Assembly: GCF_947507565.1 (NCBI RefSeq)
Contig: NC_089180.1
Coordinates: forward strand, 1,612,001 to 1,676,000
From: Oscarella lobularis
Taxonomy: Eukaryota; Porifera; Homoscleromorpha; Homosclerophorida; Oscarellidae
DNA length: 64,000 nucleotides
Direction: 5' to 3'
The position numbers and the translations under genes are program-made. Below, one piece after another: positions 47,801 through 62,466 of this stretch. Every line of letters starts with the position of its first letter. The first letter of the stretch is position 1. Under the pieces are notes generated by a model. It did no database searches and was not told the DNA's origin. It saw only the letters and a program-made list of their open reading frames with translations.

Positions 47801-48668
47801 TGATTCTAAAGGACTCAGTATTAAATTGAGGGCCTAATGTTTGATTCTAAATACCTAAACTTTAAATTGAGGGCCTAATCTTTGATTCAGAGGGCCTCAA
47901 TATATTAAATTGAGGGCCTAATCTTTAACTGTACACGCATGAGTATTAAATTAAGGGCCTAATCTTTAATTCTAAAGGCCAAAAATTAAAATGAGAGCCT
48001 AAACTTTGAATCTAAAAACCTAAACTTTAAAATGAGGGCCTAATCTTTGATTCACAGAGCCTAAATATTACGTTGAGGGCCTCATCTTTTACTCTAAAGG
48101 CCACAGTATTAAATTTAGGGCCTAATCTTTGATTCTAAAGGCAAATATTAAATATAGAGCCTAATCTTTAATTCACAGGGCCTTAATATTAAAATGAGGG
48201 CCCAGACTTTGATTCTAAAGGCCTCAGTATTAAATTCAGGGCATAATCTTTGATTCTAAAAGCCAAATATTAAAATGAGGGCCTAATCTTTGATTCACAG
48301 GGCGTAAATATTAAATTGAGGGTCTAATCTTTGATTATAAAGGACTCAGTATCAAATTTAAGGCCTAATCTTTCATTCTAAAGGCCAAATATTAAAATGA
48401 GAGCCTAATCTTTGAATCTAAAAACCTAAACTTTAAATTGAGGGCCTAATCTTTGATTCACAGAGCCTAAATATTACGTTGAGGGCCTAATCTTTTATTC
48501 TAAACGCCTAAATATTTAATTGAGGGCCTAATATTTGATTCACAAGGCCTGAATATTAAATTGAGGGCCTAATCGTTGATTCCAAATTCATCAGTATTAA
48601 ATTGAGGGCCTAATCTTTGATTCTTAGGGCCTAAATTTTAAATTGAGGGCCTAATCTTTGATTCTTAA
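35891..48668. repeat. 12.8-kb AT-rich ~40-bp satellite
   Basis: About 310 tandem units of 38-42 bp: GGGCCTAATCTTTGATTC, (TAA/ACA)(A/G)GGCCTAA, ATATTAAATTGA. Each unit holds the inverted pair GGCCT...AGGCC about 16 nt apart and a TATTAAA core. Stops are frequent in all frames, so no ORF arises. Sub-families alternate (TTTGATTCACAGGGCCTAAA, TTTGATTCTAAAGGCCTCAG, TAACTGTACACGCCTGAGTA), giving higher-order structure. The array passes directly into the 3'-most visible beta-spectrin intron. Confidence 0.96.
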
Positions 48669-48689
48669 AACTCTTCCAATTTCACTTGC

Positions 48690-51600
48690 CTGCCGTGCGC
48701 CTATTGCCATTGCGTCAAAATGATCCGCTGGAATAAAAGATTGAGCCATTTCCTCCAAACGACTGACCTCCTTAGCGTACGCCTCAACATCAACAGCCAA
48801 AGTCTGACAACAAGAGAAGAAAACCCCGCTTTTCAAACGCCACCTAATAGCAATACTTTTTACTATTCACCCTGTGCTTCTGCAAGTATTTTTCGGCTGT
48901 ATCTTCGTCCTTTCCATAGTCTTGATTGCTCGCTATTCCAGCCTTTTCGTTCATCCAAACGTCTGCTTCCGTGGCCTCAAAGTAATACTTCTGAGCGTCT
49001 AGAGACTGTTCTAGTTTCATTTTTCGCCCTTTGGTATGAGCGAGCAAGTTTTTCCAGCTCGCCTGGAGTTCCCTGTTCTGTTGGACAATCGCGTCAGAAG
49101 CGAAATTTTTCGCAGAAACAAGTTCATTCGCGTGATCGTTAATGTCGTTAAGGCGCAGCTCATGATTGGCCAATTCCATTTCAAATGCCTAAATTTTAAT
49201 AATAAGAATAAAAGCAGACAGACACAAGCACGCCATCCTTACGTTGTGGCGCTTTTGAAGATTTTGAACGCTTGTAAGAGACGATCCGACGTCTGGCGAC
49301 GCAGCGACGACGACGTGCTCGCGAATCCACTGACTTTCGTCTTCAACGTCGCGAAAGAATTGGTGAACATCTTGAGACGCTTGCAGACGTGACCGTCGCT
49401 CCTCAACCAAATCACTGAGTCCTGAGAATCTGAAAAACGAGACCAGGGGTGGTATTGGCATTATATACGTATGCTATTTATAAAAGTGAGTGATTGACGT
49501 GTCTGTCAGACTTACTAGGTAACCGCTGCATGCTATTAGTGGAATTGAGTGATTGACGTGTACGTCAGACGTGAATGATTGACGTTTCCGTCAGATTTAC
49601 TAATTTTAGTGCTATGTACGTGCATGGTTCCCTACAGTAGAGTGCGCGAAGCGCGTGTAGCTCTTCCTTACCTGTCTTCCAGACTCTTGAGCTGCCTTTT
49701 AATTGACTCGGCGTTGAAATGACCCCGAGCGACAAGCAAATTTCCCTGCTCCTCGAGCTGTCGCAGCAAACGTCCTCGCAACTGAATATCGTTCTCCAGT
49801 AGCTGATGCTTCTTCAGCAGATACGTCACAGTCGAGAAATCCCGTCCCAAATCGTCGCTCCTCAAAAGGGCTTCAGTTTCGCGCAGCCAAATCTCAAAAT
49901 CGTTCGTAGCGCGAGCGAACTGCTGCTGATCAGCCGCCTCGCGCAATTTCTGCCCTTTATCCGCGCAGGCGGCCGACAGCTGCCCCCAAAGGGACCCAAG
50001 CGCTTCTGCAGTCGCTCTGATGTCCGACGAAGCGTAATGCTTTGCACGGCACAACGCATTCGCCGTCTGCGCCCCCACAAGACATCGAGAAATTAATTCG
50101 AGACATTTTTTTGGATTTACCAGTGTCATTTCGTCGATGCTGCACAGAGGACAATGACATTGGATATACCTGTTGGGATTGGTACGCTTCATTTAGGCGA
50201 GTCTTTCGTGCTGCCGACAGTTCTCTAAGCTTTTTCCATTTGTCTGTTAGAGAGCCAATGCGCGCTGCTATCGCTTTGGAGGCATAGTGGCTTCCGCGTT
50301 TGAGATCTTCTCCTGTTTTGCAGACAGCCTAGAAAGAGAACAATGACTGACTGATAATCAGGTGTCTGCGTAGTCTTGGCAACTGCTGATCACCTGTCAC
50401 ACACTTGTCTACCTTATCTCAGCAAGTAACGCGGTTTTATTTGTTTTTGTTGCTATCGCTTTACCTCACCTTTAAATGAGAATCTTGCCCTTGCAATTCC
50501 GCTTCTAAAGCTTCGTGCTTCTTGATCAAATGCATGACACCGACGAGATCCTTTCCGTGATCTACAGACGAAGCAACTTGTTCTTTCTCTCTAATCCAAG
50601 CGTCCTCCTCCTCAACGTCGCGATAGAACTGCTGCAGCCTCAACGAGTCGTTGAGCCGCGCTTTTCTCTGCTCAGCGGCGACACACAGCCGCTTATTAGC
50701 GGAAGACAGAGTCTCCTGTCTCTCGCGTACAAGACCAGAATAAGTCTGCTTTGAATCCGCAAATCTCTGCAGTTGGGCTTGCAGCGCTTTGACGCGCTCG
50801 GACTCCACAATAGAATGCTTTTGTATCAAGTCTTCTACGCCCGTCAAATGCTTGCCAAAGTCCTCAGAACGCAATCGGTTCTAGAACAGCGCCTATCGTC
50901 TTATGTCACGTGCGCCTTGATTTGGTCTGCTCACCTCCAATTGACCCATTTCCGAAACGCAACTATCAACGTCGGAAAGAACTGTTATCAAGTCGCGGTA
51001 GCCGGCCAAGACCTTTCGTCCCTGTTCCAATTTCGCAAGCAAAGCTTCCCACTTTTCCTGAATGCCTCTTTGTCTAGGGGGGATAAGAGGTAAACACTGA
51101 AACCATCCAAAGACGTTTATAGACACCTCTTTCTGACTATTGCAGCCTGATGATATTCCTCCCCAATCAACTGATCCGCTAATTTTACCACTACTTCAAT
51201 TCTCTCTTCCTATGTATTAATTCCTTCTTATATCTCCACCGCATCTGCAGCGTCTTACTCTCGCTCTGACATCCGTGTTCACCGCTTCGTGGCGCTTCAG
51301 CGAGGCGGCAACAGAGCTGGCCGTCTCGCCGTAACGCATGTCAGTCAAGACTTGATTCATGTCAACCAGCCAGGCTTCTCTGAGAGCCGCCTTGCGGTCA
51401 AATCTAGCGGCGAGTTGCTCTAACTGTTCTTGCCTGCAAAATCAATTAATTAACCTTTCAGAAAATAACTAAATACGCACTTTTGGAGAGCTTCTCGCAA
51501 CGCAAGCTCTCTCTCGTGTTCAGCCACTTCTAGCCTGTCCCATCCCTTAGAGAAATTGGAGAGGATTAATTTTCTCTCGTTGTAATATAAGAAGTAAACC

Positions 51601-53266
51601 TTGTTCACGTCGGAAATGAGTTTGCCTTCAACGGGAACCCAAACCCTCCGCTTCAACGCTCTTAAATTAGTCTGAATGTTAAATAACTGCACTTTCAATT
51701 CGCCCTTTTCCGCGTATCTATAAAAACGTTCCCTAAAGAGGGCCCCCTACTTTTGGTATGACTAGCGTTTACTTGGGCGGCTTTTCCACTGTTCTATAGC
51801 GTTTGAAGTCGGTCACGAGCGCCTGGACGCCCGTTAGACGATTGGGAAACTTTCTATCTGCTAATATGACTACCGTTTTTTGAATCCACGCGAGGAGATT
51901 CGTGACCATGCGGTCGTACTCCCCCTGCATCTTCAACAATTTTCCTATCACCTGAATAATGTGAAAGTTTCGCGCCAAGTGCATGCAGTTGCTTTTACAA
52001 GTCACCTTGGCAACACGTCGCCCTGCCGTCTCTTCAAATTTCATTTTGGTGAAATAGTTGTGGTAGGAAACGAGATGAGTCATGATCGATTTATCATCAG
52101 GACCAGGAACGTTTACGTCTAATAGAAATATCAGGAAAAAAAAGATTTGAGTCGTTTTTTTACCTTCTGCGTCAAGGAGCCTCGGAATTCCAAGCTCAGG
52201 ATTGGATTTTTTCAAGGAAGCAAAGTCAATCAGTTCTGGTCTGAAGTAAGAAACGTCAGGGCCCAATAATGAATATCTCAATTTGTTTATGGCCTACTTG
52301 TGTTTGTGGATGATGGCACAGAAAGCCAATCCATCACACGTGAAATTCTTCACACCTACATTAGTGTACCTAAAAGCAAAGTTAATAATAATGTTAATCC
52401 AATTAAAAATTCTCTGATTTCACCCTTTAGTCTTTCTCTGACACCAAAGTAAGAGTGCGTCTTTTGCTGATTTTATCTCCCTTGACTCATCCTAGTGTAT
52501 GTAAGATGATCTTAGCGTTCCTTACTCAAAACTGAACGTACCTCTATAGAAATATCCTGAATTTGAAATCGCAAAATTATTGTCCACAGCAAGCCGAGAA
52601 TCAGTCTCTGATTGCCGTCAACAATATTATGCGCCCTGATGCTCTCTAATTTGACCTACAGTATGAGACATTAAGTTAACCACGCCCACTTTTCATTCTC
52701 CAAAATCCTTGCACCTTTTTACTAGATAAGAAGTCCAAGGCCTTTTGCACGTTTTCAAGTTCGCGAATTCTCAAGTTTCCTTTAGCTGAAACCAACGTAT
52801 TATTTCGCGCCCAAATTATTTTTCGTTTCCTACCCATTGCACCGAGCTTTTCCCCGGAAATACTTTCCAGGAGTTTCATGAGAACGCGACCGTCTTGCAA
52901 ATCAGCAAAAAGCCGTGGATTTCTATTGGCGGAAGAGCGTTCTCCGTATCAGGCAATATAACATTGCTTATGGCGTATCTAACTAACGATCTAAGCACTG
53001 GAGTGCCCGCTCACAAAAGCGCGCCTCGGAGCATACGTCACAGCCAAAACGCATGCGGCGGAAACTACGGGTTTCGTAGGAAAAACGACAAGGAAAGTAC
53101 AAAATAAAGAAATCACAGTGTATCTTTTCTAGCATGCAGCGTACGCAAATTCGCGAAAATCGTATGCGCTTCGTACCGGCAGATAGGAGTTTATCCACTT
53201 CGAGAATGTCTTCTGTTGGGTTTGTACGCGCTGCGTCTGCAGCTTGAGCCGCTGCTGCTCGAAGTC
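48690..53266 (-). CDS. Beta-spectrin, actin-binding domain and first spectrin repeats (truncated)
   Basis: Beta-spectrin crosslinks actin under the plasma membrane with alpha-spectrin. From the 5' side: exon 53266-53177 ([16 protein letters not shown], start of CH1); ~52930-52845 ([20 protein letters not shown]); ~52790-52718 ([18 protein letters not shown]); ~52655-52543 ([20 protein letters not shown]); ~52371-52310 (CH2, [17 protein letters not shown]); ~52250-51770 (CH2 end, [10 protein letters not shown]); ~51720-51484 ([17 protein letters not shown], linker); then repeats at ~51434-51255, 51075-50933, 50884-50470, 50330-50172, 50070-49673, 49432-49243, 49188-48868 and 48803-48690, each with helices such as [17 protein letters not shown]. 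The last donor is GCAAGT (GC type). After it the intron enters the satellite and no further exons appear, so most repeats and any PH domain are missing. The initiator exon is not placed. Confidence 0.92.
49488..49605. repeat. Short direct repeats in a beta-spectrin intron
   Basis: Three imperfect copies of GAGTGATTGACGTGTCTGTC-AGAC(TTACTA) at about 49488, 49547 and 49573. CRE-like TGACGT occurs in each. Intronic; function unknown. Confidence 0.7.
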
Positions 53267-53269
53267 CTG

Positions 53270-54230
53270 AAGCAGGTGCAACGAAGCAATCGAACTGCAG
53301 GAGCCTAACGACTAAAAATAGCACGACACCTCTCTTTTTAAAGCAAATCGCTTACTTTTTCGCCGCTTTCGACTGAGCCGAAGCTGTAGAAAGTGTCTTT
53401 TCAGAAGATCTGAAGTGATGTCACGGCCCGGATCAACGGCCACGGTGTCCCCGTATGATTAATCCTTTTAGAGCGGAACGGCAGACTGGTAGTTCCTCGG
53501 ATCGTCGTTCGTCGTTATGATACGTCGGTTGAACCGTTCGACAAGCAGCCGGGACCGATCGGGTCCTCACAACAGGGACAGCGACGCGTCAAGTGTCTTG
53601 TCGACCGCGGGAATGAACTTCGCTGTAAAGGTAAATCGACACATTCGCTGCAACTTCGACGCAGTCACGCAGAACAACACACTTTTACAATAGTACTCGG
53701 GTACAACAGGAGAGACTTACAGCTCGTTGTAAACGCCCCCCATTAGCAGCCTAACGACCCATGCGAATAGCGTTTTTTCCCCTTAGTATTTGGGTTCTTC
53801 CGAAGTGGAGCGGGCACGAAGTGTGCGAATCCGTCGTGGCATCTTTCCACCCGCCAAACGCGCCGGCATTTGCCGTAACGCAACAGTATATGTTTTTCTT
53901 TTGCTAGACGTCGAAGGGAAAGAAGAAAATGATTTTAAAAGAGTAAAGGACAGAGTCAAGCAGGAACCACGTGACCTGATGACGTTCCTGCTCATACGAA
54001 TTTTATTGCGATTGCTACTGCAATATAGATTTCGTGAATCTAGCAAAAAATTAAATAACCTAACCAACCTTCGGTACCTTTGCCCGCTGTCCATGAAGAA
54101 ACATCGGAGCTTATGGCGTGTGCATGTAGAATGCATGAAACAAAATAACGTGGGAGGTAAATGGGGATCTACCCCACCGGCGAGGTAGTTCCCTGGCAAG
54201 GTCAAAGACTTTGAAAACTAAATTCCATCT
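53270..54230. other. Region between beta-spectrin and CLUAP1
   Basis: May hold the beta-spectrin first exon (53357 and above; a GTAAGC donor is visible, no in-frame ATG found). 53790-54188 carries a 132-codon plus frame of no recognisable family. Confidence 0.4.
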
Positions 54231-55535
54231 TTAAAAAACGATACGTCTCCTCGATATTGCCCGTCTTATTGACGACGGTTCGGAATGGGCGTTTCTCTGC
54301 ATTTCCTGTAGGGAAAGATTCGTTGCCTAAAGGAGGGAGAAATAATAAATAAATTGTATTCAATTTATGGATTTCTTACCTCTAGTTTTTCTTGCTCTTT
54401 TCGGTTCAGTTCCTTCAGCTGATGCTCACGGAAGGTCAGGTTTCTGAATCTTTCTATGTATTCCTATATGAAAATAGCGAGTTTAATTAATTAATTATTA
54501 TGAATTTTTTATACTTCATGATGTCGTTTTAATTTTCCTTCGAGTTTCTCGTATTCGTCCATGAATGCTGGTCTAAAAGTAGAGTTGAAAAATCGAATAG
54601 TTTAATTTTTTCATATGTTGATGTTCACCTGACGTTTTGAAGGCTTTTGAGTCTCTTTTGGTTTCTCTCCAATTCTTGTTTTTTCTTTTCAATTCTCGCT
54701 TCTAAGTTCGCTTCGTCTCCCGCCAAATTTTCCAAACGATGAACAGACTCCCGAGTTTTCCCCTATCGAAAAGCTATTATTATATATTTAATTAAATATT
54801 AAATTTTCTTACGTGAACTTGATTAGCAGTACTGGTTTTCAATTCTCTCACAATTTTGTCTAATTCCAAGGATCGAGCAATAACAGCAGCACGCATTTCC
54901 TAATTAATGAATTTATTATATAATTAATAATTAGTTATCTTTGCTACCTGTAATTCTACTTCCTGTTTGAGTAGAGCACTCAAACTTGATCCATGTTCTG
55001 TTATTTCAGAAGCTAATTGACGAACTAATTTTAGATCACTAGTCTAAAATAAATATTAATTAATTTTTAATTTAATTGATGAGATTTTTATTACTTTGCT
55101 AGTGATGTCAAATTGTTCAATTGTTGCTGATTTTACGCCAGGACGATCGTTCTGATTGGATCCCATTGCGTCATAAAGCATTGATCCTATTTTTAGAAGT
55201 TCTTTCACTGCATAACCGTCGGCTCCATAAAGTTTTTTCCCATTGAGTTTGATATGGGCTTTCGTTGCCTATAAAAGTAGTGACAAAGACGCAATATATC
55301 AAGATTGCGCACGCTCGTAACTATGAGTTACGGAGTAGGCGTGGCCTATAGACTCACCATGAACTGTGCGACGGATTTGATGAAAAGAACGCGATCTTGC
55401 TCCGTATCAGTGTCCATAGGGAGCTCGGCGTTTGGATCGTACCTAGAAGAGTCTATCGCGTGCGCGTTAGCAAGGGTTAGACGGCGGAATGACCTTCGAA
55501 CGAGCCACTGAAGAATTTCGGAGACGAGAGCGAAA
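54231..55535 (-). CDS. CLUAP1: CLUAP1 / IFT38, missing its first exon
   Basis: CLUAP1 is an intraflagellar transport B protein with a calponin-homology-like head and coiled coil. Exons from the 5' side: [17 protein letters not shown] (~55535-55485), [20 protein letters not shown]...FIKSVAQFM (~55440-55360), [20 protein letters not shown]...[15 protein letters not shown] (~55270-55095), [90 protein letters not shown], ending in a basic tail with TAA at 54231. Order and motifs match the family closely. The usual first exon (an MSYRDLRNF-type start) is absent; STK31-like exons sit upstream in its place. The acidic C-terminal tail is also missing. Confidence 0.9.
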
Positions 55536-55639
55536 CGAAATTCCTCTGACGCTTCACTCTCGCTGTCACGTGACTATAAAACAAACTTATTAAATTTTTA
55601 TAAGTGATTTTTGCACACGTGACGTACATTTACCCATGA

Positions 55640-57545
55640 CGTCATTGATGTCTTCAATTTGTGAACAAGTTCGTCCGTTTTTTCAGGAAGAGATTCAAAT
55701 TCTTTCGTGCATGAAACCTTCACAAATAATGTATTTAATTACGAAATTAATTAATTAATTTCAAGTGTGTTACCTTCCATTGTTGATATTGATTCAATGC
55801 CGTTTCTAAGGTGGGCGCTAAAATTATCAATAATTTAAGACGACTATGATTTAATTGAATGTAATAATACCCGGATCAACAATCCTGTTCCATCCTTTTG
55901 AGAAAGATAACAACAGATCCTTCGTTTCCTATTGAATTAATCATATCATTTATTTAATTATTGATTTTTAGTGACTTGTAGTTTTTGATATCTCTCGTCC
56001 ATTGACATCAAAGAGACGACGTTGAGAAATATTTGAAGAGAATTGACAAGTTGAAGACGACTTTCGTCTCGACCCTTTATCATTGATTCCAATGAGGACT
56101 TGTCGTCACAGCAACCAATCTTTTGCTGAAGTTCCGTGAAAACGTTCAATTTCTCTTCCACCTGTAAAGAAATGAAAGTATAAATAAATAAATTCGTATA
56201 TTGAACCTCTTTGAGAGTGGTAATGTGATCAGGGTCAATGACTTCTTCTCGATTGACGAGAACTTGATAGGCTTTTTCCAGTAAATCGAGATGTTTCTTC
56301 ACACTTCTCCTTGTTCACACAAATCAATAAATATCTAATTGATACGATTATGTATTCGCGTTACCTTAGAGATGGTAACTCAGCAAGAAGGTCAGCCAAT
56401 TTGTTGAACTTTAATTAAAAGAAAATTATACTTACTTGTTTATTTCTATTTATTTATTTATTTACCTTTTCCGGAATAATGTTCTGCATCTGAGTTTGCA
56501 ACAAAGCTTTCGACCTTTTCTCCCTCTAGACACACGTAACAAGTTAATTTTATTTAATTATGTATTCTATTAAATGCCTTGATTTCATTGCGGAAAATTT
56601 CTCTTTCCCACATCACTTTGTGAAGTAAGGCTAAATTAAATTAATTAAATTAACTTATTTGAAACAAGTCACCTTGCAAACCAAATGCAGTGAGATCCAA
56701 CTACAAAATTCAAATAAATTTTAATTAAATTAATTTTAATTAATGACCTTGTGGGTGTGTCCTCTTTCAATCAACTGATTCGCCACATTGTTACCACGAG
56801 AAAAGAGCATACAAGGTATGAAGTCACCTTTAATTAATTAATTGATTGATTAATTATATACAAATTCCAATAATTTACTCACATGGTGTGAAATAGCATT
56901 GGCTCGGAATGACGTCACCACTCATTGATTTTAACATTTCATACACCTAATGAAATCAATAAAATTTTCTCCTGATAACGTCATGATGATCATCAAACCT
57001 CTTCAGAATGCGTTTCCTCAATTTGAATTCCCGTCAAAAAATAACGCCTTGCGTACGCCGGAATCTGGCTGTACGATTCCGGAAGTACGACCAATTTCCT
57101 GGATTCGATTTCCAATTCATTTTCAATGTAAACGATTTTGTCCTAAAAACAAAATAATAAAAAATTAAGCAATTGATGACGTCATAGTACCATTCCCGCT
57201 TCGGACTGTATCAATTTACAACGATACCAATTGGAATCTTCTTCAAACACGGCACCGTAGATCTAAAAAGAAGAAATTCTATTAATAACTCATTAATTGA
57301 AAACGCTATTTTACCTCTCCAACATCCGGGATTTGAACAGCAGCCGTTTTGGGACCCCAAGACTTCAAGCACTTTTGTAATTGTTGCAATTTCGACTCAT
57401 CATTGGACATCTAAGAAAAGAGAGAATCAAAAGAAACTCCTTCTTCATTGTATCTTTCTTACTTGCGCCCAGAAACTGCAATTCGTCTCCACGCTCGTAA
57501 TAATAAGCGACATCTTCTAAAATATACATGTACACTCGTCTATGC
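55640..57545 (-). CDS. STK31-like Tudor protein, N-terminal half only
   Basis: STK31/TDRD8 is a germ-cell Tudor protein with a coiled coil and a degenerate kinase. From the 5' side: DVAYYYERGDELQFLGA (~57510), KCLKSWGPKTAAVQIPDVGE (~57410-57315), Tudor exons IYGAVFEEDSNWYRCKLIQS (~57260-57192) and KIVYIENELEIESRKLVVLP...ARRYFLTGIQIEE (~57140-57000), GNNVANQLIERGHTHK (~56800), then coiled coil: KKHLDLLEKAYQVLV (~56300), VEEKLNVFTELQQKIG (~56160), DLLLSFSKGWNRIVDP, APTLETALNQYQQWK (~55815) and CTKEFESLPEKTDELVHKLK (~55715). The WYR motif and layout fit STK31. The Tudor ligand-cage aromatics are partly altered (YIENE where YIDYGN is usual). No kinase exons follow; CLUAP1 does. Confidence 0.7.
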
Positions 57546-57554
57546 ACGTGCAAG

Positions 57555-58140
57555 TCACGTGCCTCTGTGGATGGTTCCGCCGGCGCGGGAGACGCCGTTC
57601 CGCTTTGGTATTCGCCCCTTCGAACGACGATAACACTCGCACGTAGTCGAATAAAAACATTCGCGGCATCCTTGGAACGACACGGAACGCGAGCGATCTA
57701 GTATGAAAGAAATACGAGAACCAATGAGAGGGCGCCGCGCGGGTGCGTGGGAGGGGTCCTCACGCACCAGGAGAGGTCTTCTACAAAACATCGTTCCACT
57801 GAGCGCGCGTTCGGCGCGTTCGGCGCGTTCGGCTTCCTCGTCGTTCGGAAAGTGTAGGAATCTAAAAAAATGTCGACGATCGACGCGATCGCCTTTTTTT
57901 ACGTACGCGTAGCCAGTAGTGCGTCCTTGACGTTTGTTCTTCGATGCAAGCGCATAGTGATTGATCGACGACACCTTGGCCTGTTTTTCGACGTGTCGAA
58001 GAACGTCGTTCTATAATTTTAGCAGTCGTCCTATCATCGTCGAGGCCCTCCCATCCCTCACGTACCTTGCGAACATCCTCCGAAAGATTCCCCACGCGCA
58101 GATCGAATCCCGATTCGAGCTTTCCTTCGCTTGCACTCAT
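57555..58140 (-). CDS. Unidentified gene, first exons
   Basis: ATG at 58138-58140 begins MSASEGKLESGFDLRVGNLS, ending at a GTACGT donor near 58064. The second exon (~58015-57910) reads DVLRHVEKQAKVSSINHYAL and KRQGRTTGYA. A third (~57865 and below) has Ala-Glu-Arg repeats from a tandem GCGTTCGGC. No family recognised. It lies head-on upstream of the STK31-like gene on the same strand and could even be its 5' end. Confidence 0.45.
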
Positions 58141-58532
58141 GATTCGCTACAAGGCGTAAGACTGCGAGGATCCGCGCGTGCGTAGGTGCGTGCGTGCGTG
58201 CGTGCGTACGATGACGTCGCCCTGAGCTCCCCCGCAAGACATCACGTGATAGAAAAATGTATAAATAATTTTTTAGCGAAAACGAAGCCGTCACCGAAGC
58301 ATACGACGATCTTCTAAACACAGAAGTAAGAAATAGACTAAGTCCTTAGAGAGAACACTTGTAGCTCATTAGATTATAGTCAAACCCTATAGTATCTATA
58401 GTCTAACCAAAAGCCACACCCACACGCGCTCCATTTACTATCACCTCAACTACGAACGAAAAAAAACCGGTGTAAACGCGAGCGAAAAAAAGTCGTAAAT
58501 CGTATATACAATTTTAAAATTAAAAAATTTTA

Positions 58533-59250
58533 TTAATATCTGTATGTCCCCGCCGCCGCCGCCGCCGCGATTCCGATGTCCCTTTTTCGAGCGTCGATTG
58601 CCCTTGAGAATCCAGCAGCGGCCGCTCGTCGCAACGAACCACTTCGCGGCGTCTCAGGTTCCTAAAAGGGGGTCCCTAATTGATATGCTCCCTTGCGTGA
58701 GTGATTCAAAGATAATAATAATAATAATAAAATAATAATAAATAAATAATGCGTTGCTAGCTCACCTCTCCGGCACTCTTCCGGCCGCCTCTCCGATTCT
58801 TACGGGCAACGCCGTCGAGCGATCGCGTTCCTCATCCGGCGAGAGGCGTTTCGTTTTCCTGGATCTTTGTAGCGGAAATGAGGTCGAGGTATCGAATATC
58901 GCCCGCGCGAAACCCTTCGTGTTTAAAATAGCCACCCAATACGCGAGCGCGAAGCCTTTGGGAGCCCCTTACCGATATTCTGTGAATTCTCTCGCCGCAA
59001 TGCGTGTTCTGGAGATGATAGAGGAGTTGGTAGCGCGCTCGAAACGTTTTGCTCGGTTCGGCGTGGGAACACGTTCGCCAGCAGCATCGGAAGCCGTCTG
59101 CGCCTTCGCCGAGGAGATTCCAAGCGCCAGGCGCGCACACGTGTTCTTCACGTGCGTGAAGAGATCTCGCGACGAGGCGAACGCGTCGCGACAGTTCTTC
59201 CACTCGCATTCGTACGGCGAGTCGAGATTAAACGTCGCCGGCTTTTTCGA
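58533..59250 (-). CDS. C2H2 zinc-finger protein, C-terminal part
   Basis: Exons ~59250-59152 and ~59106-58975 join across a 45-bp GTGCGC...GCAG intron to give two fingers: YECEWKNCRDAFASSRDLFT-H and FRCCWRTCSHAEPSKTF...YQLLYHLQNTH (C-x4-C forms of the GLI/ZIC/GLIS style). Later exons give a basic Ser/Arg tail (about 58918-58766) and, after 58658, EPETPRSGSLRRAAAAGF ending in a six-Ala run coded by (GCG)6 and a TAA at 58533-58535. It probably binds DNA or RNA in the nucleus. Upstream exons are not resolved. Confidence 0.6.
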
Positions 59251-59639
59251 CGAGAATGTTCGTCCGATTTTGATCGTTTGTCGCGATCTCTCACGTTTTC
59301 CGCCTGTTGTCGGAACTGATGCTGCTATTAAAGTAGTCGCGCCGCTTCTTCATCCGGCGGCGCGGGAGCATCGAACGAAGGTATGGGTGGGGGCGCGGAC
59401 GCGAGTATTGTAGCTTTTTCCATGCAACAGCTGAACACGTTTCTCCTTACACTGCCAAGAACAGTACGAAAATCAAAAAAAACGTGCTGAAGAATCTCGC
59501 CACTGACAACAGCCTTACTGTATGTGCCACGCACTTAATTAAAAAATGCAACTTGAAATGAAGTCCTTAACTCTGGTCCTTAGACTCTAACTCCTTAAAT
59601 CTTTGACAAAAAATAGCCTTAGCTAATAATTAGAACTTC

Positions 59640-59640
<1 letters not shown>
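59251..59640. other. Intergenic between zinc-finger and RBPJ genes
   Basis: Contains Pro/Ala-rich minus frames (59400-59328) that may be an upstream exon of the zinc-finger gene; otherwise nothing is seen. Confidence 0.35.

Positions 59641-62466
<2,826 letters not shown>

Noticed and set aside
58544-58735. Plus-strand Pro-rich ORF (MSPPPPPP...)
   Set aside because: It is the complement of the poly-Ala C-terminus of the minus-strand zinc-finger gene.
58754-59413. 219-codon plus-strand ORF
   Set aside because: It overlaps minus-strand exons with clear C2H2 motifs and splice sites; the plus frame shows no family similarity.
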